The notes under the pieces were generated by a model. The model ran no database searches. It was not told the origin of the DNA and was given only the letters and a program-made list of their open reading frames with translations. The position numbers and the translations under genes are program-made. From Charina bottae (Eukaryota; Chordata; Lepidosauria; Squamata; Charinaidae), in the NCBI GenBank assembly GCA_023362775.1, contig JALMGJ010000008.1:18078001-18142000 (forward strand): a stretch of 64,000 bases of DNA, in the 5' to 3' direction. Positions 32,709 to 44,159 of this stretch are shown here, piece after piece; the first letter of the stretch is position 1; every line of letters starts with the position of its first letter.

Positions 32709-32909
32709 TGATTCAATTTATATCACTGCCCCAACTCCCCTGAAGGGGACTCTGGGCAGTTTACAAAAGTCAATGATTAAAATGAATAAGATATAATACC
32801 ATACGGCAGTCATCATATAAATACAAATAATTTAAAGATAAAATCCAAGAGGTGATAAAATTGTTTTTTAAAAGGACTCTATGGCACCAGCCATCCCCAG
32901 GAGGGGATG

Positions 32910-33600
32910 ATAACTTCCTGGATCCAGAGGAGTTATAAATCCACAGCAACTCCATCTTACCAGGGTTCAGTCAAAGCCTGTTGTTCCCCATCCAGCCCCC
33001 CCCAGCCCCCAGGCACTGAGAAAGGGCAGCCACCACATCACTTACCTCACCCGGGATGGAGATATATAATTGAGTATCATCAGCATATTGATGATACCTC
33101 ATCCCATTGTGACAGATGATCTTACCCAGTGGTTTCATGTAGATATTGAATAGGACAGGAGAGAAGACCGAACCATGCAGCACCCCACAGAAGAGGGGGT
33201 GAGGGTCAGATCTCTCATCTCCTATTACCACTGAATGGGACCAGCCCTGGAGGAAGGAGGTGAACCATCACAAAACAACGCCTCCCACCCCCAACTCCCT
33301 GAGCCATCCCAAAAGGATACCATCCTTTCGATGGTATCGAAAGCTGCTGAGAGGTCGAGAAGACCCAGGATCGATGCACAACCTCCATCCTGCTCCTGCC
33401 AGAGTTCATCCGTAAGTGCAACCAATGCAGTTTCCACTCCATATCCCGGCCTGAAACCTGACTGGAAGGGGTCCAGATAATCCATGTCATCCAGGATCCT
33501 CTGGAGTTGCAATGTCACCACTTTCTCAACCACCTTCCCCAAAAAGGGAGACATGATGAAAATTGTCCAATACAGTAGGGTCCAGTGATGGTTTCTTGAG
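32910..33600 (-). pseudogene. L2-like LINE reverse transcriptase, broken
   Basis: Reads SPFLGKVVEKVVTLQLQRI, FQSGFRPGYGVETALVAL, LLDLSAAFDTIER (motif A), then after a frameshift VLHGSVFSPVLFNIYM (motif B, with Pro-Gln changed to Leu-His) and HQYADDTQLYIS (motif C). An upstream frameshift lies near 33555. The motif B change would be damaging. Confidence 0.85.
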
Positions 33601-33622
33601 GAGGGGGTGTACTAGCACCTCC

Positions 33623-34865
33623 TTAAAAGCAGCTGGAAACACTCTCTCCCAAGGATGTATTAACCATTGCTTGGACCCAACCAGATGTCACCTCCCTGGC
33701 TGCCTGCACCAGCCAGGAAGGGCAGAGGTCTAGATGACACGTAGTGGCCCTTACAGTCCAGAGGATCCTGTCCACTTCCTCAGGTCCAACAGGATCAAAC
33801 TGTTCCCAGATAACAGGGCAAGGACGTTCCCTTGGCATCTCCCCAGACTGTGCTTCACACTGAGAGTCCAACTTGGAATGAATCTGAGCGATTTTATCCT
33901 GCAGATGCTCAGAAAACACCTCTGCATGGCCCTGCAGGTTGGTCACTGACTCCACCTTCCCTAAGAGAGATCGAGTAATCTTAAACAGGGCCGTTGGGTG
34001 GAATTCTGTGGACGCAATAAGAGTGGAGAAATATTGGCATTTCACCACTCTTACCACCACAAGGTAGGCCTTAACAGCAGCTCTAGCTTGTGTTCGGTCA
34101 GATTCGGTCTTTATCTTTCTCCAGCGGTGCTCTACACACCTCTTAACCCTCTTTAAGACCCTTAACCCCCCCGTGAACCACAGGGAGTATCGGGTCAGAT
34201 GTGGTAAGAGACACTGCACAGGCACAATACTTTCCAAGGCCCTGGCCACCTCCCTATTCCAGGCTGTGGTCAGGACCACCACTGGACCATGCAGTAGATC
34301 CTTGGGTATAACCCCCAGCTCCTTCTGGAACCCCATCGGGTTCATTGGTCACTGGGAGCAGACTAATCAAATGGGTCCTGCCTCCCTGTGGAGTGGGGCA
34401 GCATAAGAGAATCTCAAGGTCACCAGGGCGTGATCTGACCATGACAATGGGGACAGCTTTAACTCTCCCCTCAGATCACATTGCCACTGCTCCAACAAGA
34501 AAACTAAGTTTGGGGTGAGGCCGCTGTCTCGAGTCAGGTCAGGTCTGGAATGATCTGGAACAGGCCCATGGCTGCCATGGTAGCCATGAACTCCAGAGCC
34601 GCCTCTGAGGCACATCCCAGGGAAGGCAGATTGAAGTCCCCCAGGACCATAAGCCTGGGGAATTCCACCGCAAACCCCACGACAGCCTCCAGCAGCTTGG
34701 GCAGGGAGGTTGCTACACAGCAGGGAGGCTGGTACAGCAGAAACACTCCCAACTGCTCTCGGGAACCCAACTTGAAAAACAGGGTCTCATAACCAGCCAC
34801 ATGTGGAGCAGCACCCCTGAAGGCCACTAGAGGCTCTCGGATGACAATTGCCTCTCTCCACCAAT
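33623..34865 (-). pseudogene. L2-like LINE endonuclease C-part and linker
   Basis: Reads REPLVAFRGAAPHV, LGVFLLYQPP, LMVLGDFNLPSLG (GDFN catalytic motif intact, unlike the copy at 11838), MGLFQIIPDLT, and after a frame change LTPNLVFLLEQW and SDHALVTL (catalytic SDH). The linker follows from 34345 (MGFQKELGVIPKDLL, RVKRCVEHRWRK, KTESDRTQAR) to about 33623. Two frame changes. This is the best guide to the intact family endonuclease in the window. Confidence 0.85.
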
Positions 34866-34870
34866 ATGTT

Positions 34871-35250
34871 GATTTTCTTTCCAATACTTTTGGGTGTTTT
34901 TTTTTACATAACCAATACATATGATAAAATGTTCCTTCTTTGTTATATGATTTCCAATATTTATTGTTAAATTTGTCTATCTTGGTAATTATTGAAGTTA
35001 TATACCATCTTTAAAACATTTTATATCAATTTCCCCTGAGTTACAACTTGGAATATTTTTTTTCCATAGCCTTTCCCATTATTTTACTTTGATTACTTCT
35101 TTGAAGTTTTGCATCCACTTTATTATACCATCTCCATATCGTATTTCAATAACATTTCTACAATTTGTAGTAACAATTTATTTATATGTCCTAATAGGTG
35201 ATCTTGGTTTTATATAAGATTTTTTAAATTCCGTCATATTTCTCAAAGTC
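34871..35250 (-). pseudogene. L1 ORF2 C-terminal region, upstream piece
   Basis: In shifting minus-strand frames it reads IKWMQNFKEVI, WERLWKKNIP and then KEGTFYHMYWLCKKK. The last matches the C-terminal Cys/His segment of reptile L1 ORF2 (EGTFYHMWWTC). It ends at the L2-like insertion point at 34870. Not functional. Confidence 0.68.
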
Positions 35251-35735
35251 CTTCCTTTTTACTTTTTGTTTTTCCAGCAATACGTCAGATATGATAACTT
35301 CCTACCTTCACTGAGCATAAATTTTATTTTTATGTACCTCTTTGGTTATGCATCTGTATAATCTGAATACTGAAGTGCTGAGGAACTGAGGAGCTGACTA
35401 ATTCTACATATAGATATAACATGATTAAATTTCTATTCTTTTTATTCAGGATTTCTACATTTCTATAGTAAAATGTAGAGAGGCGTTATCCACATTAATT
35501 GAGTGTGACTTCATTAATGCTTTACACCCATTGGAGTTTAAATTGTACTTGTATTTATATAAATTGTTAGTGTTTGAATATTTCTCTTAAGCTTTTTCTG
35601 AGTATCTTAACAGATTTTGGTACCAGATATATTAAAACTTTACAAATTTAGCAGCAGAAATGATACCTGAGAGGACTAGAGGTTTCTTCTAAGAAACTAA
35701 AAAAAAATTTGTGTTTGTTTCTTTCTTGATCATAT

Positions 35736-35795
35736 AAGCCAGTTTGGTGTAGTAGTTAAGGCATCAGGCTAGAAACCAGGAGTTATAGTAGCATT
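35736..35795 (+). mobile_element. SINE head fragment
   Basis: AAGCCAGTTTGGTGTAGTAG, TTAAGGCATCAGGC and AGAAACCAGGAG match the first ~55 bases of the SINE at 25577-25852 on the opposite strand. The B box and body are missing. Confidence 0.75.
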
Positions 35796-36177
35796 CAATT
35801 GTCATTTCTTTTCACTCTGACATATAATTCAAACAAGGGAGAACAGCAATTAAATGCTGAAGTGGGTAGGAAGAAAACATTACAGCTTTTAGTCTTTTCT
35901 CATGGTTTTCTCTTCACATCTATGGAATGTGTGTTTCAAGAAAAAATATGTCCTGTCTGTTACTTGTATGAATAATAATCCTAAAAATTGTGTTTGATTA
36001 CTTCTTGCCTTATTTCCTACTTTTTCTTTACTCATTTTCATTTGAAATTAAATAACAGCTGCCTTTTCAGATTCTTTCATTAACAAAAGAGTCAGGTTTC
36101 TCAACTGATGTCTTTTCCCAGAAAAGAATTAATGGATGAAAAATGTCTGTCCTAAATGGCCAACTGTATAAATGTTA

Positions 36178-36188
36178 ATCAATCAATC

Positions 36189-36233
<45 letters not shown>
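36178..36233. repeat. (AATC)n-(ATC)n microsatellite
   Basis: Four AATC units pass into about thirteen ATC units. Confidence 0.95.
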
Positions 36234-36239
36234 GTATTA

Positions 36240-37660
36240 TGGCCACAGGCCAGGAATATTAAATGCCAGTAAAGTTAGTAAAATAAAATAAAACATTGAA
36301 TAATATCAAGGTGGTCAAAAGATATATTGAGTTATAATTATGGGATACCCTGCATAAATTGATGCCTTATTTTCACTGTCACTGCACAGTATTTTGCTAC
36401 AATATGAGGATTTGAAGTCTGAGAAAAGCAATCTGTTCTTCGGGGTGCTGATGATGCAGGAGTAAGATGTAAGTGTTGCCAATTTCCCTATATATGCTAC
36501 TGTAAAATAACACAGGTTGAGCTGTTTCAATATCCCCCATTCCCATGGGCAAACATGTTTCTGATATGGAATCTTAGAATATCTTTATTGTAATATTGCC
36601 AAGGGCAAAATATTTTACCTAGCCCCCCCCAAAAAAAGTTTTCCTTAACTCAGGAAGTGAGAAGATAAATTGTCACTACTCAGAAGCCCTTTGCCACACA
36701 GATCCTGCTTTCCTGGCCAAGCCATTTACTTCCATCTGAAACACAATATCATTCAGTGAAACATAGGGCTATAATGCATAGGATTGTGGCCCAAGGGAGC
36801 ACAAAACAGTAGCTCTTATCCTGAAGAAGCTGACAGACCACAGAGCTTCAAAGGAAAAGCAGTATATCCATTCTCTCCCATTTGCTGTGCCTTAATTAAA
36901 TATACTTCCCAAATCCATAAGAACTTCCTATACATATAAATTGATTGATTAGAATTTCCTCTTCCTCCTCTTTCTATAATATATTTCCTTTTTGGGCCAT
37001 CTGTAAAAAGCTTCCTTCCATGCAAACTTATTTCAAGAAGGAGGAAACTTTTTTTAAAAAGTAACTGATGCCTTTTTCTTTTTCTGATCTCCAGATACTT
37101 CATAAATCAATAAAATTCTCAGTTTTCAGGTGGCAGCCATCTCCATATCTGACCTGCCCAGCGATCTATATCACAGGACAGAAGGGAGAACATTTCTCTT
37201 TATTGTTTTTCCTTCCTATTACTTCAGGTTTGGTAGATGAAATACTATTGTAGCACTGGCATTTACAACTGAACAAGAATACTCTTATTTAGAGATACAG
37301 TGCAACTTTTCTTCAAATCACATGTTATACTAATGAATTAAAATGTGACAAGATATTAATATCCATCAAAGTGGTGATGGCAAAGAGTACATTTTGTACT
37401 TGAAAACAGACTAAGACAAATTAAAACAAAGCAAAACATACTGTTGTGTTTCTTATTGCTTTGTAAATCCAGGAATTAATCATAACTTGTGGCTGCACTT
37501 GTGCATGTTGACATTAATTGCCTAAGGTGGACATTTGCTTGATTTACATGGTGTGATCAGATTGCTTTGCCACTGTGATGAGTCACAAAAATTCCAGACT
37601 TTTCACTGAACACACTATAGATTATAAAATGGAAAGTTTCCAGATAGTATTGTAAACATA
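36240..37660. other. AT-rich sequence, nothing recognised
   Basis: Short ORFs only; a C-run at 36623-36630. No repeat family recognised. Confidence 0.5.
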
Positions 37661-37662
37661 AT

Positions 37663-38160
37663 GTAGATTATTGCAATGCGCTCTACATGGGGCTACCCTT
37701 GAAGACTATCCGGAAGCTTCAGCTGGTGCAGAATGAGGCCGCGCGGGCAGTTTTGGGTGCACCAAGATCTGCACATGTAACACCGTTGCTCCGCGAGCTG
37801 CATTGGGTGCCGGTTTGCTTCCTGGTACAATTCAAGGTGTTGGTTATCACCTTTAAAGCCCTACATGGAATGGGACCAGAATACCTGAGGGACCGTCTTA
37901 TCCCCACGTTATCGACCCGCCCCACCCGCTCATTCAGAGAGGGCCTGCTACGAACCCCATCAATTAGAGAATGCCATCTGATGGGGTCTAGGAGGTGGGC
38001 CTTCTCTGTGACAGCGCCCACTCTATGGAACATCTTGCCCCCAGAGATGAGACAGATTTCCTCCCTCCCGACCTTTAGGAAAGAGCTGAAGACCTGGTTC
38101 TGCTGCCTGGCATGGGAAGGAGGAAGGGATAGTTCCTCATGGGGGTGGCTAATCCCCTAA
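37663..38160 (+). pseudogene. L2-like LINE C-terminal domain, open
   Basis: The frame is open from about 37663 to the stop at 38158-38160. From GLPLKTIRKLQLVQNEAARA it reads LHWVPVCFLVQFKVLVITFK, ALHGMGPEYLRD, LLRTPSIRECHLMGSRR and FSVTAPTLWNILPPEMR. No stop or frameshift over ~165 codons, so this is a good family reference for the C-terminus. It lacks RT and endonuclease. The ATG at 37687 is internal. Confidence 0.88.
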
Positions 38161-38348
38161 TTTTAATGTTCTTCTCTTAATGAATGCCTTCGTCCATCTG
38201 GATTTTATAATTACTTATTGTATTGTACTATTGTGGTTTTTTATATATTTTTAGATTCTATTTTAACTTATTTATTGTGAACCGCCCAGAGTTCCCCATG
38301 AGGGGAGATGGGCGGTCATATAAATTAAACAAATAAATAAATAAATAA
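37663..38348 (+). mobile_element. L2-like LINE 3' end, young-looking
   Basis: A 5'-truncated copy starting in DYCNALYMGLP and running through the C-terminal domain, stop, T-rich 3' UTR, terminal hairpin (GTGAACCGCCCAGAG...GGGGAGATGGGCGGT) and (AAAT)n tail. It is the best-preserved 3' end in the window. Confidence 0.9.
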
Positions 38349-38349
38349 T

Positions 38350-39730
38350 GGCAGCTACAGCAGTTGGAGCTAACTGTAAGCATTTTACATATACTTGTAC
38401 AGTATTTGTTCTGACAATTTAATGATTGTGTCCTCACTTTCTGCTTGAGGTATAATAAAACATCCTGCCTAGAAGTTCACTTCGTTTGCTCTTAGCTACA
38501 TTTTCTAAATGTGTATTTTGGCAGAAATACTTTCCCTTTCCCTTTCTTTCTTTCATTCTTTTTTACTTTATGGTACCATAAATATCACAATGAAAGCCAC
38601 ATCAGTGTTCTCTGAAGAGTTTTAAGAAAGTTTCTGATATGTGCTCACCCTCTCTGCTTCAAAATACAATTCTGTAAAAATTTATTGAAGAATATTTTTT
38701 CTATATTTTTGTTTTATTTGTGAACATTTGTTTTGTTTATTTTCTAATTCTTCTATTTCAGACTGTCATTCCCTCAAAATCTTCAACTTCGAATGTACTA
38801 AGTTCAAGCTATAAAAGACTTCACTCACCAATTGCATTGGAAGAGAATTTGTATGTCTCATCCCAACCAGACTTTGCAGAGAAGTGAGCTTCATATAACA
38901 TCTGCTTGCTTTCATCTTTTACTGATTAAAAAAATAAATAAAAAAAAAATAAGATATACGGCTGAAATTTGAGTGAAAATAATGGGTAACATTTAAAAGG
39001 AAAACTTATTTTTGGACATTTAAAAGGCCACACCAGCAAAAAGGTTTATTAATAAATTTCATGTGCCTTGCATTTTTAAAAATCTTCCTTGGACAATGGA
39101 CCGAGGAAGTATGTTGAAAACCTCAATAAGTTACAAGACACTAAGAAAGGTGAAAGTTTTTTTTGAAAATCATAGACAGATTCTGAATCAAGTTGATATT
39201 TCTGCTAAAAATAGGATTTGAATTTAAGAACAAAATATACTGAGTTTCCAATATATAGTATTCCCCTAAAATGGCTTCTTTGTAATTACCCAAAATCAAT
39301 GCATATTGATTTGATGCCAGTTACCTAGAAATGTATAAAATTGTGCATGGTGGGAGATTTAGGGCAGATAAAATTAAATTTATTTGTAGATCATAGTTAA
39401 AAACTTTGTTTTTCTTTAATCTGAAACATTAATGAAAGATATGGCTATCAATGGATACCAGTCAATACATATTTAGAGATATAGTATTTCTTAAAAGCAT
39501 TTGCGGAAGAACACAAATAAGAGAATATTGCTGCTTGTATGGCATATTTGTGAGCTATTCAAAAGCAACTTGTTGGCTATTATGTGAACAGAATGTGAGA
39601 TAAATTGGCCTTTGGACAGACTCTGCGGGATTTTCTTAAATGAGGTCAACAATTTTAACCATGGGACTGTATCTCTGAAGGGGACATCAGGGCAGGGCAG
39701 CCAAAGTATCTATCATCCACATAGAATGAA
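38350..39730. other. AT-rich sequence, nothing recognised
   Basis: A TTTCCC/TTTC-rich patch near 38530-38560 and an A-run near 38930-38950; nothing else that I can name. Confidence 0.5.
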
Positions 39731-39732
39731 CT

Positions 39733-39907
39733 TTTATTTATTTATTTCATTAAATTTGTCATGGCCCTACTCTCCAGTTGTAAGGTCCTGGAACAGAACC
39801 TTCCATGGAGGAACTGGGGGGAGGTCCTAAAACTTCAGAGAGCCCTACGGTTGAGAATTGATCCCACACTTCGGAAAGTTTGAGATGGGCAGCTATATAA
39901 ATTGAAT

Positions 39908-39950
<43 letters not shown>

Positions 39951-39952
39951 TC
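39733..39952 (+). mobile_element. L2-like LINE 3' remnant ending in (TTTA)n
   Basis: After a short (TTTA)n at 39734-39747, the text TGTCATGGCCCTACTCTCCA through GAGATGGGCAGCTATATAAA looks like a rearranged L2-like 3' UTR. Its tail merges with the (TTTA)n run 39904-39952, which also serves as the tail of the antisense copy that follows. Confidence 0.55.
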
Positions 39953-40335
39953 AAATTTTGTCACTGCCCATCTCTCCCCTCAAGAGGGACTCTGGGCGGT
40001 TTACAGTAAAAATGATAAATTAAAACAATAAGCATAAAATATAAATACAATATATAAAATATAAATACAGTTATCAAATAATTATAAAAATAAGATAAGA
40101 TAAAAATAATAATAAAATAAAATAAAATAAAATAAAATAAAATAAAATAAAATAAATAATAAAAAAACAAAACAAAACAAAACAAGGCAATGTTTAGTAG
40201 AAGGCACCTGGATCATACCCACTCTGCCCAAATGTACCAGGCAGGCAGAAACAACTGGAGATAGGCAGTCCCTCAGATAACCAGGCCCTATGCCATGAAG
40301 AGCTTTAGAAGTTACAACCAGCACCATGAATTACA
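39953..40335 (-). mobile_element. L2-like LINE 3' end, antisense
   Basis: On minus: FKALHGIGPGYLRD-like text (SKALHGIGPGYLRDCLSPVV near 40327-40250), a 3' UTR expanded with AAAAT repeats, the hairpin GTAAACCGCCCAGAGTCCC...GGGGAGAGATGGGCAGTG, then (AAAT)n. Part of the C-terminal domain is deleted. Confidence 0.82.
40101..40190. repeat. (AAAAT)n-(AAAAC)n array
   Basis: Pentamer runs in the 3' UTR of the antisense LINE. The minus-strand ILFYF ORF here is an artefact. Confidence 0.93.
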
Positions 40336-40339
40336 CAGT

Positions 40340-41130
40340 GAATTGTTGGAGATATGGTGCTCAAAATGCAAAGTTGGTTCATACGATGTGATTAAGCGAC
40401 ATCATTTTGGACAGAAGTAATTTCACATACTATTTTTGTTCTGGAAGACTCACTGTTTTTTGTAAATACTTTTCTTTTGAAAAGTATGTTCTGATGTTCT
40501 TTTGAGTTCATATATGAAAGCAGAGATGACCCACGATAGTTGCTTTACTAACGGAAAGATGTCTTGGGGAAAATGTAATGGCAGAAATTTGAGGACTAGA
40601 GCAGGCAGGATCAGAAGCAATGGCCTGAAATCAGTGCGGCTCTTTTCAGTAAGAATGAACGGGTGCCAACTGCTCCTTTTGTGAAGAATTAAGGGGCTCT
40701 AAGTTTGTTACCACTCATTGGTAGGAGAAAGAAATGTGAGCTCTCTGCTGTATATGGCTTGGACCTTAAAGTTTTCTTTAGCTGGTTTTATTATCAGCTT
40801 GTTTACCAACTGCAATAAAACTGTCTTATCAGACTCTATGTCCTTGAATCTCTGCATGTGAGTCTTCTAGTTCAAGTTCTAGTTCAAATTTATACTATAA
40901 ATAAAGTATAAAACTCAGATCATAAGCACCAAATTTGTGAGTCCTGCACAAAAAACTTTCATATGCCCTGCAATATCAACCCTATCAGGTATACCAGACT
41001 AAGCTGACATCGCCTTCATGGCACATAAGAGAGTCCCCTCAATACATACATGTGCCCAATATATCTAATATGCAATTTTAGACACATCCCCTCTCAAGTA
41101 TCTCCTGGAGAATTCAGTGGGGCTTACTCC
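40340..41130. other. No gene or repeat recognised
   Basis: Mixed-composition DNA without supported ORFs. Confidence 0.5.
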
Positions 41131-41135
41131 CAAGA

Positions 41136-41196
41136 AAATTGTAAACCGCCCAGAGTCCCCCTTGGGGGAGATGGTGCGGTAATACAAGTTGACATA

Positions 41197-41231
<35 letters not shown>

Positions 41232-41252
41232 AATAAATAAATAAATAAATAA
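41136..41252 (+). mobile_element. L2-like LINE 3' tail
   Basis: TTGTAAACCGCCCAGAGTCC, CCTTGGGGGAGATGGTGCGG and an (AAAT)n run of ~60 bases. It is nearly identical to the 3' end at 15797-15895, including the variant GATGGTGCGGT, so both belong to the same subfamily. Confidence 0.88.
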
Positions 41253-41321
41253 AAAGGGTATATGTCCCTGCCCTAAAAAATCTCACCTAGTATACTTTCC
41301 AAATTCTAACCAGAATTAAAC

Positions 41322-41324
<3 letters not shown>

Positions 41325-41371
<47 letters not shown>

Positions 41372-41400
41372 GATAGACAGACAGACAGACAGACAGACAG
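41325..41400. repeat. (GATA)n then (GACA)n array
   Basis: About eleven GATA units (41325-41370), a GATGATA junction, then six GACA units. This GATA/GACA combination is characteristic of Bkm-type satellite, first described from snake DNA. Confidence 0.95.
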
Positions 41401-43835
41401 CCCTAGACTATCAAAAAAACCTAACCCGCAGGAAAACTACCCTACTACCCTAAAAAAATAAAAATGATGATCTACACTTTATATTTCCAAGCACATAGCA
41501 GGAATAAAAAATTACATGCATAAATATGAAAAATAAAAATGAAAAAAGTGTACATGCCTAAATATGAAAAATAAACACATTGATATTACACTTCTTCCTG
41601 AAGAGGCATGTTTTGTGGAACAAACTACACTTCCATATGGATTCAATATGCCTCATACAGTTCTCCAAATAACCAATTAAATTCCATTTAAAAATTATAT
41701 GGGACATTTAATAACAAATTCCCAAATATTGCCATTAGGATAATATTACTGCAGGTGAGATGCTATTTAAGTGGGAACAAATAAACATTTAAATGCATGC
41801 TAGCTAACTACAGTTTATAGGATTTGGAATGACACTAACTCAAGCCTTTCTGTCCTACAATATTAAATGTAAGTAATGGATGTTTTTCATTAATTGGAAC
41901 TGACACCACAATAAAATGGGCTGTTTCTCTAATTGTGTCCAAATTAAACTAGAGCGATACAATTTTTTTGTGTTGAATGAGATCCAGCATCTTATTAGAA
42001 TTTTAAATGTGGGGTTTAAATGGAAACATTCTTTTGACAACAAAAACCCTATTTTGGCAAGTACTGAGGTAATGAATGCCTAGAACTTAAATTTAAAGGA
42101 ATGTTAATCCCACAATGCAGTTTGCCAAGGTAATGCTATATGCGTTTCTTTCCCAGTGTTTATTTGTCAACAAGTTTTAAATGATCACGTTCAATCAGTC
42201 TCTATTGTGAATTGGCCCTAAATTTAGTTTCCAGGGGAAGGCAAGATAATCTGCTAAAAACAACAAACAATATAGTTAGGAGGTTAGGACAGAAGTATCC
42301 CATATGGGAAAGTCAGGGTTTTGGGGGAATCTGGTGGGAATAAGCTAGCAACAGTCAGACTTCCTGGAACCACTAGTTTACCTCCTGGCAGAAATGGTTC
42401 TCCCTGTTTTCTTTCCAAGGTAAGATAATTATAGAAACTTTAAATATGAAATATGTTTCACCCTTCCTGGAATCAAACCTCTCAGTAAAGTTTTCTCAGC
42501 AGTAAGAAGATTCAATTCTGCTTTTGTCTAAATTTCAGTTCCACTTTGATATACATGGATTTGTTTTGTACAGAATAGGCTTGGCCTATTTCCAGAACTT
42601 CATCTCAGCTACATTGCCCTCATCATTGTCATCACCATCGTTGTTACATTACTCTGGCAATCACAAACACATCTTGAGATTTGATTGCTTTCTCAGCCAT
42701 CCTTGCCATGATTTTCTGGGAGATAAAATCTGATTTACTGTCGTAAGACACAAGTTGATTCAGTTTTATACATTACATTGCAACATCTACATCTTGAACT
42801 CTCCTTACATTTGTGCTGTATTTTTCTTGCTTGTATGCATCAAAGAAGCCTGCAGGATCTGATACTTTCATCAAAATGATGAAATGGGTGTTGTACTATT
42901 ACACTACAACATCTACCCCCTTTCATTCATGTGTGGGATCAGGGCACACTACAAAAGGATAGTGTGCCCCAGCTACAAAAGGGCACACTGCAAAAGGGTG
43001 TTGCAATAGTGGGGTGCCTGTTTTATCATTTGCCCCCACCTTATGAATACCTCTGCTATACCTTACCCCAAAATTTCTGGTTAGCCCAAAGGAGTCACAT
43101 GCTAATTCTATTTCCATTCTGCAGTTCAGGTATGAACTGTGCGAAAACATTGAGAAGTCTTAGCTATTTTCTGATGAACTGCAAAACAATTCATCTAGAA
43201 AAGTTTTAGTTTTGCTTACATTGTAACATCTTACATATCTGACAGTGAAATCAATGTGGAATAAGGCTGATCCTATCATTAGGCAGACTGAGATGCCTCA
43301 GGAAACAGATATTGAGTGCCATGAAACAATAACAAATTATTTACTATTTATTTTGCTTTTATGATTGTATTTTTTATTTTATTTCCAGAAATAGGGAGAG
43401 GTACTTATGGAATTCTCTACATGATTTGCTGTCTGACTCAGGTAGTTATATCTCTTAGACTAGATGACAAAACTGAATAACTTCATTCTGAATGTTTAGG
43501 ATCTAAGGGTAGGTTTATTTTTCTCTCAGTTTAAGACAAAAGTACAATGTGATTATATAGGAACAAACTGAACTTTCTGCAAGTCATGCCCATTGTAGTC
43601 AGATCCACTCCACTCATATATTAATGCAATTCAGGAGTTGTATATATAAATACTGAACTTCATCGTGAAGAAGAAAATCTGCCAAAACATTGTCTGACTA
43701 AATGAACCTTCATGTTCTACCTTTGCTGATGATTTATAGAAACTGTGCAGAACACAAGATAAATTCCTGAACTAGGGCATATATATCCACATCCATATCC
43801 ACATCCACATCCAATATATTAAAATATTCAATATA
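41401..43835. other. AT-rich sequence, nothing recognised
   Basis: Contains a 10-bp perfect hairpin at 42942-42969 and a (CCACAT)n patch near 43788-43812. ORFs up to ~92 codons lack recognisable motifs. Confidence 0.5.
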
Positions 43836-44159
43836 TTAATATATTCAGTATCATATCTATGTCAGTTCTAAGGCTGGTTGCTCTACTTGATGTCATTAGT
43901 TCTTTATATTTGGTCATAGTCCCATTTTTTTTGTCTCTGCTTCTTGACTTTCATTACTTGAACTTGCAGATCATCATCAGCATAGAGCAGGTTATTGACA
44001 TTTCTTCCTCCAGTTTTAAAAAACACACCATATTTCTCCAATACAGCTTTCCTTAATTTATGGTAAGTTCATAAAAGTTCTGGAAATCTTTTCTTATTTT
44101 CATTTGTCTGTTTCCATCTTCAATGTTATAGATGTTATTGTAATATGTTCCTTGTTTCT

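Larger units (their letters stand above)
32647..34870 (-). mobile_element. L2-like LINE nested in L1, antisense, 5'-truncated
   Basis: A 2.2-kb copy with the tail (TTTA)n at 32653-32710 on plus, a terminal hairpin (CCCCTGAAGGGG...CTCTGGGCAG) and ORF pieces up to 34865. A candidate 8-bp TSD GATTTTCT flanks it (32639-32646 and 34871-34878). It begins within the endonuclease domain. The C-terminal region is mostly deleted: sequence jumps from the GKTEWLW-equivalent region and SRKLSS near 32910 to the 3' UTR near 32890. Confidence 0.85.
32060..35350 (-). mobile_element. L1 LINE 3' part, antisense, split by an L2-like LINE
   Basis: The minus strand from 35350 to 34871 and again from 32646 to 32060 encodes the C-terminal end of an L1 ORF2 followed by a 3' end with AATAAAAATA and an A-rich tail (near 32060). 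Between the two parts lies the L2-like LINE. The two L1 parts join in protein order. Many stops: an old copy. Confidence 0.72.

Noticed and set aside
33235..33480. Plus-strand ORFs across the antisense L2-like LINEs (also near 34173-34792 and 52794-53044)
   Set aside because: They are shadows of the minus-strand LINE coding frames, which carry all the motifs.
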